The notes: a model not told the origin generated them from the sequence alone. Counted from the stretch's first letter, positions 1-8,408 are shown. The stretch is DNA of 64,000 nucleotides from Planctomycetota bacterium (GCA_035384565.1 DAOOIT010000027.1:1-64000), one strand, 5' to 3'. Translations and numbers: made by a program.

Positions 1-480
1 CGCGCGCTGGGGGCGCAGGATGCGCTCTGCGGCGGCGGCCGCTACGACAACCTGATCGCCGACCTCGGCGGCCCGCCCCTGGGCGCCGTGGGCTTCGCCA
101 TCGGCTTCGAGCGGCTGCTCATGGCCCTTCAGGCCGTCGCCGCGCCCGCGGCGGCGCCAGCCCTCGACCTCTACGTGGTCACGATGGGCGCGGCCGCGCG
201 CCTCGCGGCGTTCGGCTGCGTGACCGCCCTGCGCCGGGCCGGCCTGACCGCCGACACCGACTACGAGGGCCGCGGGCTGAAGGCCCAGATGCGCACGGCC
301 AATAAGCTGGGCGCCCGGTTCGTCGTCGTCCTCGGCGACAACGAGCTGGCCAGCGGCCTCCTCAAGCTCAAACACATGGCCAGCGGCGCCGAGACCGAGG
401 TCTCGGGCGTCGAGGCCATCCTCCATGCCATCCGCGAACACTCGGGCCAGGGGGCCGGCGGGGTGGAATTGAACCCATGA
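1..480 (+). CDS. hisS: histidyl-tRNA synthetase, C-terminal part (5' truncated by window edge)
   Basis: This is the C-terminal portion of class II histidyl-tRNA synthetase, which charges tRNA-His in the cytoplasm. The frame is open from base 1. The visible start holds GGGRYDNL and then class II motif 3 (GFAIGFERL), which contains the ATP-binding arginine. The remaining roughly 110 residues form the anticodon-binding domain (LDLYVVTMG onward, with TANKLGARFVVVLGDNEL). The stop TGA is at 478-480. The next gene is aspS, and hisS-aspS is a common bacterial pair. The N-terminal two thirds lie outside the window. The family assignment is secure. Confidence 0.93.
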   Translation, partial: RALGAQDALCGGGRYDNLIADLGGPPLGAVGFAIGFERLLMALQAVAAPAAAPALDLYVVTMGAAARLAAFGCVTALRRAGLTADTDYEGRGLKAQMRTANKLGARFVVVLGDNELASGLLKLKHMASGAETEVSGVEAILHAIREHSGQGAGGVELNP

Positions 481-560
481 TGCGTGATACGTGGTACGTG
501 CGAAGAGAGGGTTAGAGCCAGGTGTCTTCTCCCCTCTTCTCACGCATCACGCAGCACGCA
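481..560. repeat. heptad (7-nt period) array arranged as an inverted pair
   Basis: The left arm at 481-511 starts on the base after the hisS stop. It consists of the heptads TGCGTGA, TACGTGG and TACGTGC, then a purine tail. The right arm at 531-560 has a pyrimidine block, then TCACGCA, TCACGCA and GCACGCA. The two arms are complementary over about 30 nt with a few mismatches and enclose a 19-nt loop, so the transcript could form a long hairpin between hisS and aspS. This is one of several short-period arrays in the window. Confidence 0.8.
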
Positions 561-616
561 TCGCGCCGCGCCTGTTCCCTGCAACGCCACAACCGTTCAG
601 AAAAGGGCTTCCAGCA

Positions 617-2386
617 ATGAGTCTCAAACGCACCCACACCTGCGGCGAGTTGCGCGCCGCCCACGTCGGCCAGGCCGTCACCCTCTGCGGCTGGGTCCAC
701 AGCAGCCGCGACCACGGCGGCGTCATCTTCATTGACCTGCGCGACCGCTACGGCATGACCCAGGTGGTCTTCAACCCCACCCACCGCAAGGCCGCGCACG
801 ACGCCGCCGAACGCTTCCGCTCCGAGTGGGTCATCGCCGTCCACGGCGCCGTGCACCACCGCCCCGAGGGCATGGTCAACCCCAAGATGGCCACGGGCGA
901 AATCGAGGTCTACGCCGACGAGGTCGAGCTGCTCAACGAGGCGCAGACGCCCCCCTTCGAGATTGACGACGCGCTCGAGATCGCCCCCGAGACGCGCCTG
1001 CGCTACCGCTATCTGGACCTCCGGCGGCCCGCCCGCCAGCAGGCGCTCATCTTCCGCAGCGACCTCTTCCGCCTCATCCGCAACTACTTCGCCGAGCGGC
1101 GATTCGTGGACGTCGAGACCCCGCTCCTCACCAAGAGCACGCCCGAGGGCGCCCGCGACTACCTGGTGCCCAGCCGCGTGAACCCCGGCCACTTCTACGC
1201 CCTGCCGCAGTCGCCCCAGCTCTTCAAGCAGATCCTCATGGTCGCCGGCCTCGACCGCTACGTGCAGATCGCCAAGTGCCTGCGCGACGAGGACCTGCGC
1301 GCCGACCGCCAGCCCGAGTTCACCCAGCTCGACGTCGAGATGTCCTTCATTGACGAAGAGGACATCCACCGCCTGATTGACGGCCTCCTCGCCGAAATCA
1401 TGGACAAGATGCTCGGCCGCACGCTCGAGACCCCCATTCGCCGCCTCACCTGGCAGCAGGCCATGGACCGCTACGGCACGGACAAGCCCGACCTGCGCTT
1501 CGGGATGGAGTTCGTGGACATCGCCGACATCGCGGCGGCCAGCCAGTTCCGCGTCTTCAGCGAGACGATCAAGGGCGGCGGACAGGTGCGCGGCTTCAAC
1601 GCCAAGGGCGGCGCCAAGTACACCCGCAGCCAGCTCGACCGCGAGCTGCCCGAATGGCTCGCCCAGTTCGGCGCCAAGGGCCTGGCCTGGCTCAAGGTGG
1701 ACGAGACCGGCGCCCTCGCCTCCTCCATCGCCAAGTTCTTCAGCGACGACCAGAAGGCGGCCCTGCGGCAGGCGATGGACGCGCAGCCGGGCGACCTGCT
1801 GGTCTTCGTGGCCGGGCCCCCCGCCGTCGTGGCCACGGCGCTCGACGAGTTGCGCCGCCGCATGGCCCGCGACCTGGGCCTCATCCCGCCCGACACCTTC
1901 GCCTTCTGCTGGGTCACCGACTTCCCGCTCTTCGAGTGGAACGCCGACGAACAGCGCCCCGACCCGCGCCACCACCCCTTCACCTCGCCGCACCCCGAGG
2001 ACCTGGCGTTCCTGGAGGCCCGGCCGCTCGACGTGCGCGCCCGCGCCTATGACATCGTGCTCAACGGCACCGAGATCGGCGGGGGCAGCATCCGTATCCA
2101 CCGCTGCGACGTCCAGCAGCGCGTCTTCCGCCTCCTCAACATCGGCGACGAGGAGGCCCGCGGCAAGTTCGGCTTCCTGCTCGACGCCCTGGCCTATGGC
2201 GCCCCGCCCCACGGCGGCATCGCCCTGGGCCTCGACCGCATCGCCGCCCTCCTGCTCGGCTACGACAGCATCCGCGAGGTCATCGCCTTCCCCAAGACCC
2301 AGCGCGCCATGGACCCCATGAGCGGCGCGCCCTCGCCCGTGAGCGAGAAACAGCTCGCCGAACTGGGCATCCGCGTGGTGGTATGA
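617..2386 (+). CDS. aspS: aspartyl-tRNA synthetase (bacterial type, 589 aa)
   Basis: This enzyme charges tRNA-Asp. The ATG at 617 gives a protein of normal bacterial length beginning MSLKRTHTCGELR, the usual start of the N-terminal OB-fold anticodon-binding domain (about residues 1-110). An upstream in-frame GTG would only translate the repeat hairpin. Motif 2 starts near residue 222 (LRDEDLRADRQPEFTQLD). A GAD insertion domain, found only in bacterial-type enzymes, spans roughly residues 290-410, and motif 3 is at residues 534-541 (GIALGLDR). No strong Shine-Dalgarno is visible (AAAAGGG about 10 nt upstream). It lies downstream of hisS and converges on the oxidoreductase gene at 2472. Whether it also charges tRNA-Asn cannot be decided from this sequence. 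Confidence 0.97.
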   Translation: MSLKRTHTCGELRAAHVGQAVTLCGWVHSSRDHGGVIFIDLRDRYGMTQVVFNPTHRKAAHDAAERFRSEWVIAVHGAVHHRPEGMVNPKMATGEIEVYADEVELLNEAQTPPFEIDDALEIAPETRLRYRYLDLRRPARQQALIFRSDLFRLIRNYFAERRFVDVETPLLTKSTPEGARDYLVPSRVNPGHFYALPQSPQLFKQILMVAGLDRYVQIAKCLRDEDLRADRQPEFTQLDVEMSFIDEEDIHRLIDGLLAEIMDKMLGRTLETPIRRLTWQQAMDRYGTDKPDLRFGMEFVDIADIAAASQFRVFSETIKGGGQVRGFNAKGGAKYTRSQLDRELPEWLAQFGAKGLAWLKVDETGALASSIAKFFSDDQKAALRQAMDAQPGDLLVFVAGPPAVVATALDELRRRMARDLGLIPPDTFAFCWVTDFPLFEWNADEQRPDPRHHPFTSPHPEDLAFLEARPLDVRARAYDIVLNGTEIGGGSIRIHRCDVQQRVFRLLNIGDEEARGKFGFLLDALAYGAPPHGGIALGLDRIAALLLGYDSIREVIAFPKTQRAMDPMSGAPSPVSEKQLAELGIRVVV

Positions 2387-2411
2387 TGGACGCTGCGAGC
2401 CCCAAATGACG

Positions 2412-2443
2412 CCGAGCCCGGAAGCGGAGCCTTCCGGGCTCGG
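2412..2443. terminator. bidirectional terminator hairpin
   Basis: A perfect 13-bp inverted repeat (CCGAGCCCGGAAG at 2412-2424 and its complement at 2431-2443) encloses a 6-nt loop. It sits in the short gap between the convergent aspS and oxidoreductase genes. There is no long T tract; only TT follows on the plus strand. Confidence 0.75.
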
Positions 2444-2471
2444 TTGCATGTTCGCGGCAGGAGGCGCGGAC

Positions 2472-3647
2472 CTACATCTTGACGGGCCGCGAGTTGGCCT
2501 TGGCGCTCTTGACGGCGGCCTCGATGAACTTCATGTGCTTCACGCCGTCGTGGATGTTGGCGTACTTCGAGCCGTCGCACTGGAACGGCTGACCGTCGTT
2601 GTAGAGGCGGACGTCCTTCTCGAACTCGCGGTGGAGCCGGGCGAAGGCGTCGTGGAAGGCCTCCACGTGGCCGCTGGGGATCGTGGTCTCCTTGAGCAGG
2701 TCGGCCGGCACCTCGCCCAGGAAGTCGTCCTGCGCGGGCACGGCGGCCCGCCAGTACACGCGCTCGACGCCGCTGGGCAGGCGCAGGGTGACCAGCTCGG
2801 CGTCCTCCTGGCGCCACACGAGGCTGCCCTTCTCGCAGTTGACCTCGATGCCGAGGTCGTTCTTGTGGCCGATGGCGATCTGGCTGGCGCGGATCATCGC
2901 CTTGCCGCCGTTGGAGAGCTCGCAGTAGGTGGTGAAATGGTCGTCGAGCTGCCGGCCCTTGAGGAAGGTCTCGATCATGCCGCGCACGCTGACCACCTCG
3001 AGGCCGGTGACGAAGCGGAGCTGCATGAAGGCGTGGGTGCCGATGTCGCCGCCGCAGCAGCTCGCGCCGGCGCGCTTCGGGTCGGTGCGCCACGAGGCCT
3101 GCTGCTGGCCAGTCGTCTCGAGCCGGGTGGCGAGCCAGCCCTGGAGGTAATAGCTGTCCGCCCACCGCACGGCGCCCAGCTTGCCGCTCGTGATGATCCA
3201 GCGGCTGAACCAGCTCGACCAGTGGCCGATGTAGGTGTGGGCGATGCCGAAGGGCACCTTGTACTTCTCCACGGCAGCGGCGAGTTGCATGGCTTGCTTG
3301 GCCGTGATCGTGATCGGCTTCTCGCAGAAGACCGGGATGCCGGCCTTGATGAGCTTCATCGCGGGGTCGAAGTGCACGAAGTTCGGCGTCACGATCAGGG
3401 CGTAGTCCATCCGCTCGCCCAGCGGGAGTTTCTTCTGCTCGTCAATCATCTCGTCGTAGCTGGCATAGCCCTTGATGGGGTAGGGCCACTCGGCGGCGAA
3501 CTTCATCGCCAGGTCGGGCTTCTCGTGCAGCGCGCCGCACACCACGCGGCGGGTGCCGTCGAAGTGGATCGCCTTCTGGTGCGGGTTCACGATGAAGGCG
3601 CCCCCGCCCCCGCCCACCAGCCCCACATTGAGCACTCGCTTCGGCAT
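2472..3647 (-). CDS. Gfo/Idh/MocA family NAD(P)-dependent oxidoreductase (391 aa)
   Basis: This is a sugar or polyol dehydrogenase-type enzyme; the substrate is not identifiable. The N-terminal Rossmann fold has the glycine-rich loop GLVGGGGGAF near residue 8 and the family hallmark EKP (VFCEKPI). The C-terminal part is the alpha/beta substrate domain with a conserved GDIGTHAF histidine. The start ATG at 3647 is fixed by a strong GGAGG about 8 nt upstream; a longer frame reaching 3692 lacks this and begins outside the fold. A TTGACA-N16-TACAAT promoter lies about 65 nt upstream. The gene is monocistronic and converges on aspS. Paralogous expansion of this family is typical of planctomycetes and related bacteria. 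Confidence 0.9.
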   Translation of the reverse strand: MPKRVLNVGLVGGGGGAFIVNPHQKAIHFDGTRRVVCGALHEKPDLAMKFAAEWPYPIKGYASYDEMIDEQKKLPLGERMDYALIVTPNFVHFDPAMKLIKAGIPVFCEKPITITAKQAMQLAAAVEKYKVPFGIAHTYIGHWSSWFSRWIITSGKLGAVRWADSYYLQGWLATRLETTGQQQASWRTDPKRAGASCCGGDIGTHAFMQLRFVTGLEVVSVRGMIETFLKGRQLDDHFTTYCELSNGGKAMIRASQIAIGHKNDLGIEVNCEKGSLVWRQEDAELVTLRLPSGVERVYWRAAVPAQDDFLGEVPADLLKETTIPSGHVEAFHDAFARLHREFEKDVRLYNDGQPFQCDGSKYANIHDGVKHMKFIEAAVKSAKANSRPVKM

Positions 3648-3713
3648 TGCTCGGTCCTCCGTCACAGGGATTGAACCACGGAGCGCCACCATGCGCCGCC
3701 GCCATCACGCCCG

Positions 3714-3741
3714 ATTGTAGCATGGGGCGCGGCTTTGTCAA
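3714..3741 (-). promoter_or_regulatory. sigma70-like promoter of the Gfo/Idh/MocA gene
   Basis: Read on the minus strand, the -35 box is TTGACA (3741-3736), the spacer 16 nt, and the -10 box TACAAT (3719-3714). It lies back to back with the plus-strand promoter at 3762. Confidence 0.7.
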
Positions 3742-3761
3742 CTCTCAAACCCGCCGCCCGC

Positions 3762-3790
3762 TTGACGCGCAGGGGGCCTGCGGGTATCCT
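3762..3790 (+). promoter_or_regulatory. sigma70-like promoter of the gspF-like/miaA pair
   Basis: TTGACG (3762-3767), a 17-nt spacer, and TATCCT (3785-3790). The predicted transcript start near 3797 leaves about 25 nt before the GTG at 3822. Confidence 0.65.
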
Positions 3791-3821
3791 TCTTCAGGGA
3801 GGCGGCGAAGGGGACCCGGAC

Positions 3822-4874
3822 GTGGATCAGGCGCTGCCCACTCTGGTGCTGGCCCAACGCTCTCCCCTGCCCTTCATGGGCGTGTCGCTGCGCAAGCGAT
3901 CGGCCTTCTACACGCAGCTCGCGCGGATGCTCACCGCCGGCATCGGGGTGCAGCGTTGCCTCACGCTGCTGGCCGGGCAGGGCGGTTCGCGCCGCCTGGC
4001 TCGGGCGGCAGCGGCCATGGCCGAGCACGTGGGCGCGGGCGACTCCCTGGCCGGGGCCTTCGCCCTGCACCCGAACCTCTTCCCCGCCAATGAGGTGCGC
4101 GTGATCGAGGGCGCAGGGCTGGCCGGCCGCGAGCCCGAGGCGATGCTGCACATCGCGCACCTGCTCGACCGCCTCGCCCTCGCGCGCGGCAAGGTGGTCG
4201 CCGGCCTGATCTACCCCGTGTGCTGCCTTCTGGCCGCGTTCGTCGTGCTGCCGCTGGTCGTGGCGTTCCTGCTGGGCGGCGAGGCGGCGGCGCTCAAGCT
4301 GCTGCTCGGGCAGCTCGGCTCGGCTGGGACCTTCGCCGCCATTGCGCTCGCGGTCTACGTCGCCTTCCGCTCGATCCCGGACGCTTCGGCGCTCAAGACC
4401 ACGGTTCACGCCGTGGCCCTGCGCGTGCCGCTCTTCGGCAAGCAGTTCCGCCGCCTCGCCCTGGCCCGGTTTGCCGACACGTTTCACAGCCTCTACGAGG
4501 CGGGCGTGATGCTGCCCGAGGCCCTGGCGCGCGCGGCCATGGCCTGCGGCAACGCGCACATCGGGGGCCGCATCCTGCGCGTCGCTCCCCAGGTGCGCAG
4601 CGGCGGCTCGGTCACCGACGCGCTGGCCCAGGCCGGGGTCATCCCGCTCATCGGCCTCAACCTGCTCCAGACCGGCGAGGTCGCGGGCAAGCTCGACGCC
4701 TCGCTCCAGAAGTTCGCGCAGTACCAGCACGAGGACCTCGAGATCGGCATCGAGCGCCTGGCGAAGATCCTGCCCATGATCGCCCTGTTCCTGATGATCA
4801 TCATCCTCGCGTCGGCCGTGCTCTCGGCCTGGGGCGCGTACATCGGGGGCATGACACGCCTGACAGGGGGCTGA
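3822..4874 (+). CDS. type II secretion system F / PilC-family inner membrane protein
   Basis: GspF/PilC proteins form the inner-membrane platform of type II secretion and type IV pilus machines. The protein has the two-copy T2SSF architecture: a first domain with AFYTQLARMLTAGI, membrane spans around the sequence VCCLLAAFVVLPLVVAFLL, and a second copy (LARFADTFHSLYEAGVMLPEAL) ending in a third span (MIALFLMIIILASAVLSAW). I chose the GTG at 3822 because AAGGGG lies about 8 nt upstream; an ATG at 3876 lacks a ribosome site and would still keep both domains. The odd point is that no other pilus or secretion gene is nearby. Its stop abuts miaA. Confidence 0.82.
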   Translation: MDQALPTLVLAQRSPLPFMGVSLRKRSAFYTQLARMLTAGIGVQRCLTLLAGQGGSRRLARAAAAMAEHVGAGDSLAGAFALHPNLFPANEVRVIEGAGLAGREPEAMLHIAHLLDRLALARGKVVAGLIYPVCCLLAAFVVLPLVVAFLLGGEAAALKLLLGQLGSAGTFAAIALAVYVAFRSIPDASALKTTVHAVALRVPLFGKQFRRLALARFADTFHSLYEAGVMLPEALARAAMACGNAHIGGRILRVAPQVRSGGSVTDALAQAGVIPLIGLNLLQTGEVAGKLDASLQKFAQYQHEDLEIGIERLAKILPMIALFLMIIILASAVLSAWGAYIGGMTRLTGG

Positions 4875-5807
4875 ATGCCGCGGCAGCGCCTTTGGTTCCT
4901 CGTCGGCCCCACGGCCAGCGGCAAGACCGCGGTCGGCATCGAGGTCGCCCTCCGCATCGGCGCCGAGGTGCTCTCGCTTGATTCGATGTCGCTCTACCGC
5001 GGCATGGACATCGGCACGGCGAAGCCCTCCCCCGCCGACCGCGCGCGGGTGGCGCACCATCTGATTGACCTGGCCGAGCCGCACGAGGCGTTCAGCACGG
5101 GCCGCTATCTCGAGGCGGCCGAGGCGGCGATTGCCGGCGTGGCAGCGCGCGGCAATCGGCCGCTCTTCGTCGGAGGCACGGCCCTGTATCTCAAGGCCCT
5201 CACCGAGGGCCTCTTCCAAGGCCCGGCGGCCGACTGGGAGCTGCGCAACCGCCTCATCGCCGAGGCCGAGGTGAAGGGCGCGGCGGCACTCCACCAGCGC
5301 CTCCAAGCCGTTGACCCGGCCGCCGCCAGCCGAATCCACCCCAACGACCTCCGCCGCATCGTCCGAGCCCTCGAGGTTCATGAGAGCACCGGCCGCCCGA
5401 TCTCCGAGCAGCAGACCCAGTTCGGCAGCCCCTCGCCGCGCTTCGAGTGCGCTCTGGCCGGGATTCGCCGCGAGCGCGACGAGCTGTACGACCGGATCAA
5501 CCGCCGGGTGGACGCCATGTTTGCGGCGGGCCTGGTCGAGGAGGTCAGGGCGCTGCTGGCTCGCCCCGGGGGCATCAGCCACTCGGCGGCGCAGTTCGTG
5601 GGCTATCGCGAGGTCATCGCACACCTTCGCGGCGAACTCACCCTCGCCGAGACCATCGAGCGGATGAAGACCCGCACCCGCCAGTTCGCCAAACGGCAGG
5701 GCACCTGGTTCCGCAGCTTCCCGCAGATTCGCTGGGTGCATGCCCATCCCGACGATCGCCCCGAGGACTTGGCCGCGGGGATCATCGCGGCCCTTGGGCT
5801 GGGTTGA
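4875..5807 (+). CDS. miaA: tRNA dimethylallyltransferase (310 aa)
   Basis: MiaA transfers a dimethylallyl group to A37 of tRNAs that read UNN codons. The P-loop GPTASGKT is at residues 11-18, followed by the characteristic DSMSLYRGMDIGTAKP and later FVGGTALYLKAL. The C-terminal half carries the tRNA-interacting region with RTRQFAKRQGTWFR. Length is typical. The ATG directly follows the stop of the GspF-like gene, so the two are probably co-transcribed from the promoter at 3762. Confidence 0.96.
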   Translation: MPRQRLWFLVGPTASGKTAVGIEVALRIGAEVLSLDSMSLYRGMDIGTAKPSPADRARVAHHLIDLAEPHEAFSTGRYLEAAEAAIAGVAARGNRPLFVGGTALYLKALTEGLFQGPAADWELRNRLIAEAEVKGAAALHQRLQAVDPAAASRIHPNDLRRIVRALEVHESTGRPISEQQTQFGSPSPRFECALAGIRRERDELYDRINRRVDAMFAAGLVEEVRALLARPGGISHSAAQFVGYREVIAHLRGELTLAETIERMKTRTRQFAKRQGTWFRSFPQIRWVHAHPDDRPEDLAAGIIAALGLG

Positions 5808-6136
5808 AAACAGATGTATATATGCCACAATGGTTTGCATCGCCAGGGAAAAACAGCCGTAAATGCCCCTAGGAGGCGAGATCTCGGTGCCCATTGACCC
5901 CTGATACCTTCGGCCCAAGCCGCGGGGAAGGCGTCGCCATATGTATAGTACGCTAGACTACTTGCATCAGCGAGGCCGAAACCAGCCCGGCGCGCGCCGG
6001 ACGCGTCCTGGGCCTTTCTAGAGCGTTCTGGGTTATCGGACGTCTCGCCCCCCCTCCCGTGACGTGCGGGCGGGTATCCGTCGCAATTGACTCCCCGCCG
6101 GCCTTCGCCTATAATCCGGGCCTGGAGGTGTGCAGC
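5808..6136. other. 329-nt non-coding gap before radA
   Basis: No reading frame here looks like a protein. The stretch is locally richer in A/T than its surroundings (for example around 5812-5830 and 5938-5965). It contains small perfect palindromes: CGAGATCTCG at 5877-5886, CCGGCGCGCGCCGG at 5987-6000 and GGACGCGTCC at 5999-6008. I could not fold it into a recognised tRNA, tmRNA, SRP RNA or riboswitch by eye. The radA promoter occupies its 3' end. Confidence 0.5.
6087..6115 (+). promoter_or_regulatory. sigma70-like promoter of radA
   Basis: TTGACT (6087-6092), a 17-nt spacer and a perfect TATAAT (6110-6115). The start codon is only about 22 nt further on, leaving room for the GGAGG ribosome site. 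Confidence 0.8.
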
Positions 6137-7501
6137 GTGGCCAAGGCCCGGGCAGTCTTCGTGTGCCAGCAGTGCGGCGCCCAGCAGGCCAAGTGGCTGG
6201 GCCGATGTCCCGACTGCGGCGAGTGGGACTCGCTGGTCGAGGAGACGTGCCAGCCAGCGCGCAAGGCAGGCGGCTTGCCGGCGGCCGCAGGCGGCGAGCC
6301 GCAGGTGCTGGCCCACGTGAAGCCGCCCGAGCAGCCGCGCCTTCAGACCGGCATCGGCGAGCTGGACCGCGTGCTCGGCGGCGGCATCGTGGCCGGTTCG
6401 GCGGTGCTCTTCGGCGGCGACCCGGGGATCGGCAAGTCCACCCTCCTGCTCCAGGCCTGCCACGGGCTGAGCCTACAGGGGCTGAAGACACTCTACGTGA
6501 CAGGCGAGGAGTCGCTCACGCAGCTCCGGCTGCGGGCCGAGCGCCTGGGCATCCAGACCAGCGCGCTGCTGGCCCTGGCCGAGACCGATGCCGAGGCTGT
6601 GGCGGCGCAGATCGCGGCGACGAAGCCCGACTTCGCCGTGGTGGATTCCGTGCAGATGGTCTACAAGCCCGAGATCGCGGCCGCGCCGGGCAGCGTGTCG
6701 CAGGTCCGCGAGTGCGCGGCGATGCTGGTGCGGCTGGCGAAGGCCGCCGAGATTCCCATCGCCCTGATCGGCCACGTGACCAAGCAGGGCGCCATCGCCG
6801 GCCCGCGCGTGCTCGAGCATGTGGTGGACACGGTGCTCTATTTCGAGGGCGACCGCTACCACAGCTATCGGCTGCTCCGCGCGGTGAAAAACCGCTTCGG
6901 GCCGACCGACGAGATCGGGGTCTTCGAGATGCGCAGCACCGGCCTGGCCGAGGTGGGCGACCTGGCCGACGCGTTCGTGTCGCGCCAGCGGCGCGCCACG
7001 CCGGGCTCGGTGGTGGTGCCGTGCATCGAGGGCAGCCGGGCCTTGCTCGTGGAGGTGCAGGCCCTCGTGTCGCGCGCCAACTTCGGCACGCCCGAGCGCA
7101 AGGTGAGCGGCCTGGACCGCAACCGCGTGGCCATGCTGCTGGCCGTGCTGGAGAAACGCGCCGAGCTGGTGCTCGGCGATCACGACGTGTTCGTCAACGC
7201 GGTGGGCGGCGTGCGGGTGATGGAGCCCGCGGCCGACCTGGCGGCGGCCATCGCCGTGGCGTCCAGCTTCACCGACCGGCCCGTGCGCCCCGACCTGGCG
7301 GCGCTGGGCGAGGTGGGGCTGGCGGGCGAGGTGCGGGGCGTGTCGCAGGCGGACGCCCGCCTGCGCGAGGCGGCCCGCCTCGGCTGGAAGCTGGCCATCG
7401 CGCCGCGCGACAGCGCCCGGTCGCTTCAGGGGCGCCATCCGGGCCTCGAGGTCAGGCTCGTCTCGACCCTTGCCGAGGCCCTGGAAGCGGCCGCACCGTA
7501 G
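6137..7501 (+). CDS. radA: DNA repair protein RadA (454 aa)
   Basis: RadA (Sms) is a RecA-like, DnaB-type motor that processes branched recombination intermediates. The order is complete. A four-cysteine zinc finger occupies residues 10-27 (CQQC and CPDC). Walker A GGDPGIGKST is at 93-102. The RadA-specific KNRFG motif lies in the core, and a C-terminal Lon-protease-like domain carries GGVRVMEPAADLA. The start is GTG at 6137, set by GGAGG about 8 nt upstream and by the promoter immediately before it; longer frames would begin upstream of the transcript start. The lipoprotein gene follows 40 nt downstream. Confidence 0.96.
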   Translation: MAKARAVFVCQQCGAQQAKWLGRCPDCGEWDSLVEETCQPARKAGGLPAAAGGEPQVLAHVKPPEQPRLQTGIGELDRVLGGGIVAGSAVLFGGDPGIGKSTLLLQACHGLSLQGLKTLYVTGEESLTQLRLRAERLGIQTSALLALAETDAEAVAAQIAATKPDFAVVDSVQMVYKPEIAAAPGSVSQVRECAAMLVRLAKAAEIPIALIGHVTKQGAIAGPRVLEHVVDTVLYFEGDRYHSYRLLRAVKNRFGPTDEIGVFEMRSTGLAEVGDLADAFVSRQRRATPGSVVVPCIEGSRALLVEVQALVSRANFGTPERKVSGLDRNRVAMLLAVLEKRAELVLGDHDVFVNAVGGVRVMEPAADLAAAIAVASSFTDRPVRPDLAALGEVGLAGEVRGVSQADARLREAARLGWKLAIAPRDSARSLQGRHPGLEVRLVSTLAEALEAAAP

Positions 7502-7541
7502 CGCTCGACCGAGCAACCCGTGCAGCTTAGGAGAAGACCCT

Positions 7542-8204
7542 GTGAAGACGATGCGAACGACTGGCGGCCCGGGCGGCCGGCTCCGCAAGGGGCTGCTGCT
7601 GACAGGTTTGGGCCTCCTGACCCTGGTTGCGTGCGGATGCGAGGAATGGCTCGGCCTCACGTACGGCCGGCCCGGCATCGTCCGCCTCGGCAGAGGCTCG
7701 GTCGTGGTGCTGCCGTTTGCAACCCCGGGGCGCAAGTACTTCGAGTCCGAGGTCGGCCGCAGGTTTTCGCACGTGGTGGCGGACCTCATCCGCGAAGGCT
7801 GCCCGGCGGCGCGGGTGATTGACTGCGACGGGCTGCCGGAGACGATCGAGGGGCAGAGCCTCGACCAGATCCCGATTGCGGACATCGGCAATGCCCTGGG
7901 CGCCGACTACGTGGTGATCGGCGAACTCCACGAGCTTCGCTCGAAGGACCCTGGCAGCTACAGGGTGCTCAAGGGCACCATCGTCGTCTCGGCCCGCGTG
8001 TTCGAATCGCGCAGCGGCTCGGTCATCTGGCAGATCATGAAGCGCACTTCGCACTACCCCCATCTGGTGGCTGGCGAGCAGGTGCCGGCAGAGACGACGA
8101 ACGAGGAGGAGGTGATCCTGAAGGTGATGCGCGAGGGCGCGTGGCCCATCGCCGCCGTCTTCCGGGGGCCACGGTCCCACGAGGAGCTCCGCCTCGCCGA
8201 CTAG
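7542..8204 (+). CDS. lipoprotein with a CsgG/PelC-like fold (220 aa), function unknown
   Basis: The N-terminus is a lipoprotein signal: basic residues, a hydrophobic stretch (LLLTGLGLLTL) and lipobox LVAC with a second Cys two residues on. The mature part (SVVVLPFATPG, then ALGADYVVIGEL, then RVFESRSGSVIW) resembles the fold shared by CsgG, PelC, FlgO and LpoB-type periplasmic lipoproteins. That is a pattern-level resemblance, not an identification. The GTG start at 7542 is preferred because AGGAG lies 8 nt upstream; an ATG three codons later is possible. The stop codon directly abuts the palindromic element at 8205. Confidence 0.75.
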   Translation: MKTMRTTGGPGGRLRKGLLLTGLGLLTLVACGCEEWLGLTYGRPGIVRLGRGSVVVLPFATPGRKYFESEVGRRFSHVVADLIREGCPAARVIDCDGLPETIEGQSLDQIPIADIGNALGADYVVIGELHELRSKDPGSYRVLKGTIVVSARVFESRSGSVIWQIMKRTSHYPHLVAGEQVPAETTNEEEVILKVMREGAWPIAAVFRGPRSHEELRLAD

Positions 8205-8408
8205 GAGCCTGTCCAGGAATCCGCGTGAGGCTGCGACACCGCGGGCGGCCTGAAGTCGCGGCGTCCCTTCGGGTTGCGGCGTCAGCGGGCCGGCCCCCAC
8301 ATGGCGGCGCCTCCGCGATGCGTTCCAGGGCATCGCCTGTGTTGCTGCGCCTCGCCTCCGGCCCGCTGACGCCGGTAACGCAGCCCACGGAGATTCCTGG
8401 ACAGGCTC
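8205..8408. mobile_element. ~204-bp palindromic, MITE-like element
   Basis: The ends are perfect 16-bp inverted repeats (GAGCCTGTCCAGGAAT at 8205-8220 and its complement at 8393-8408). The similarity continues inward with small gaps. An internal perfect 17-bp inverted repeat (8277-8293 and 8358-8374) and a small central one (around GCGATGC/GCATCGC) nest inside it. No reading frame or transposase is present and no clear target duplication is visible. It lies between the lipoprotein stop and the convergent phosphohexomutase gene, so it may also act as a terminator. A non-autonomous transposon remnant and a large REP-like palindrome are both possible. Confidence 0.7.

Noticed and set aside
491..616. 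Longer aspS starting at GTG 491
   Set aside because: The extra codons translate the repeat hairpin; the ATG at 617 gives the normal N-terminus.
5808..6136. tRNA or structured RNA in the gap before radA
   Set aside because: No T-loop (GTTCGAATC-like) or acceptor pairing could be found by eye; left as unexplained non-coding DNA.
8205..8408. Small protein gene within the palindromic element
   Set aside because: No start with a ribosome site, and the palindromic structure explains the open frames.
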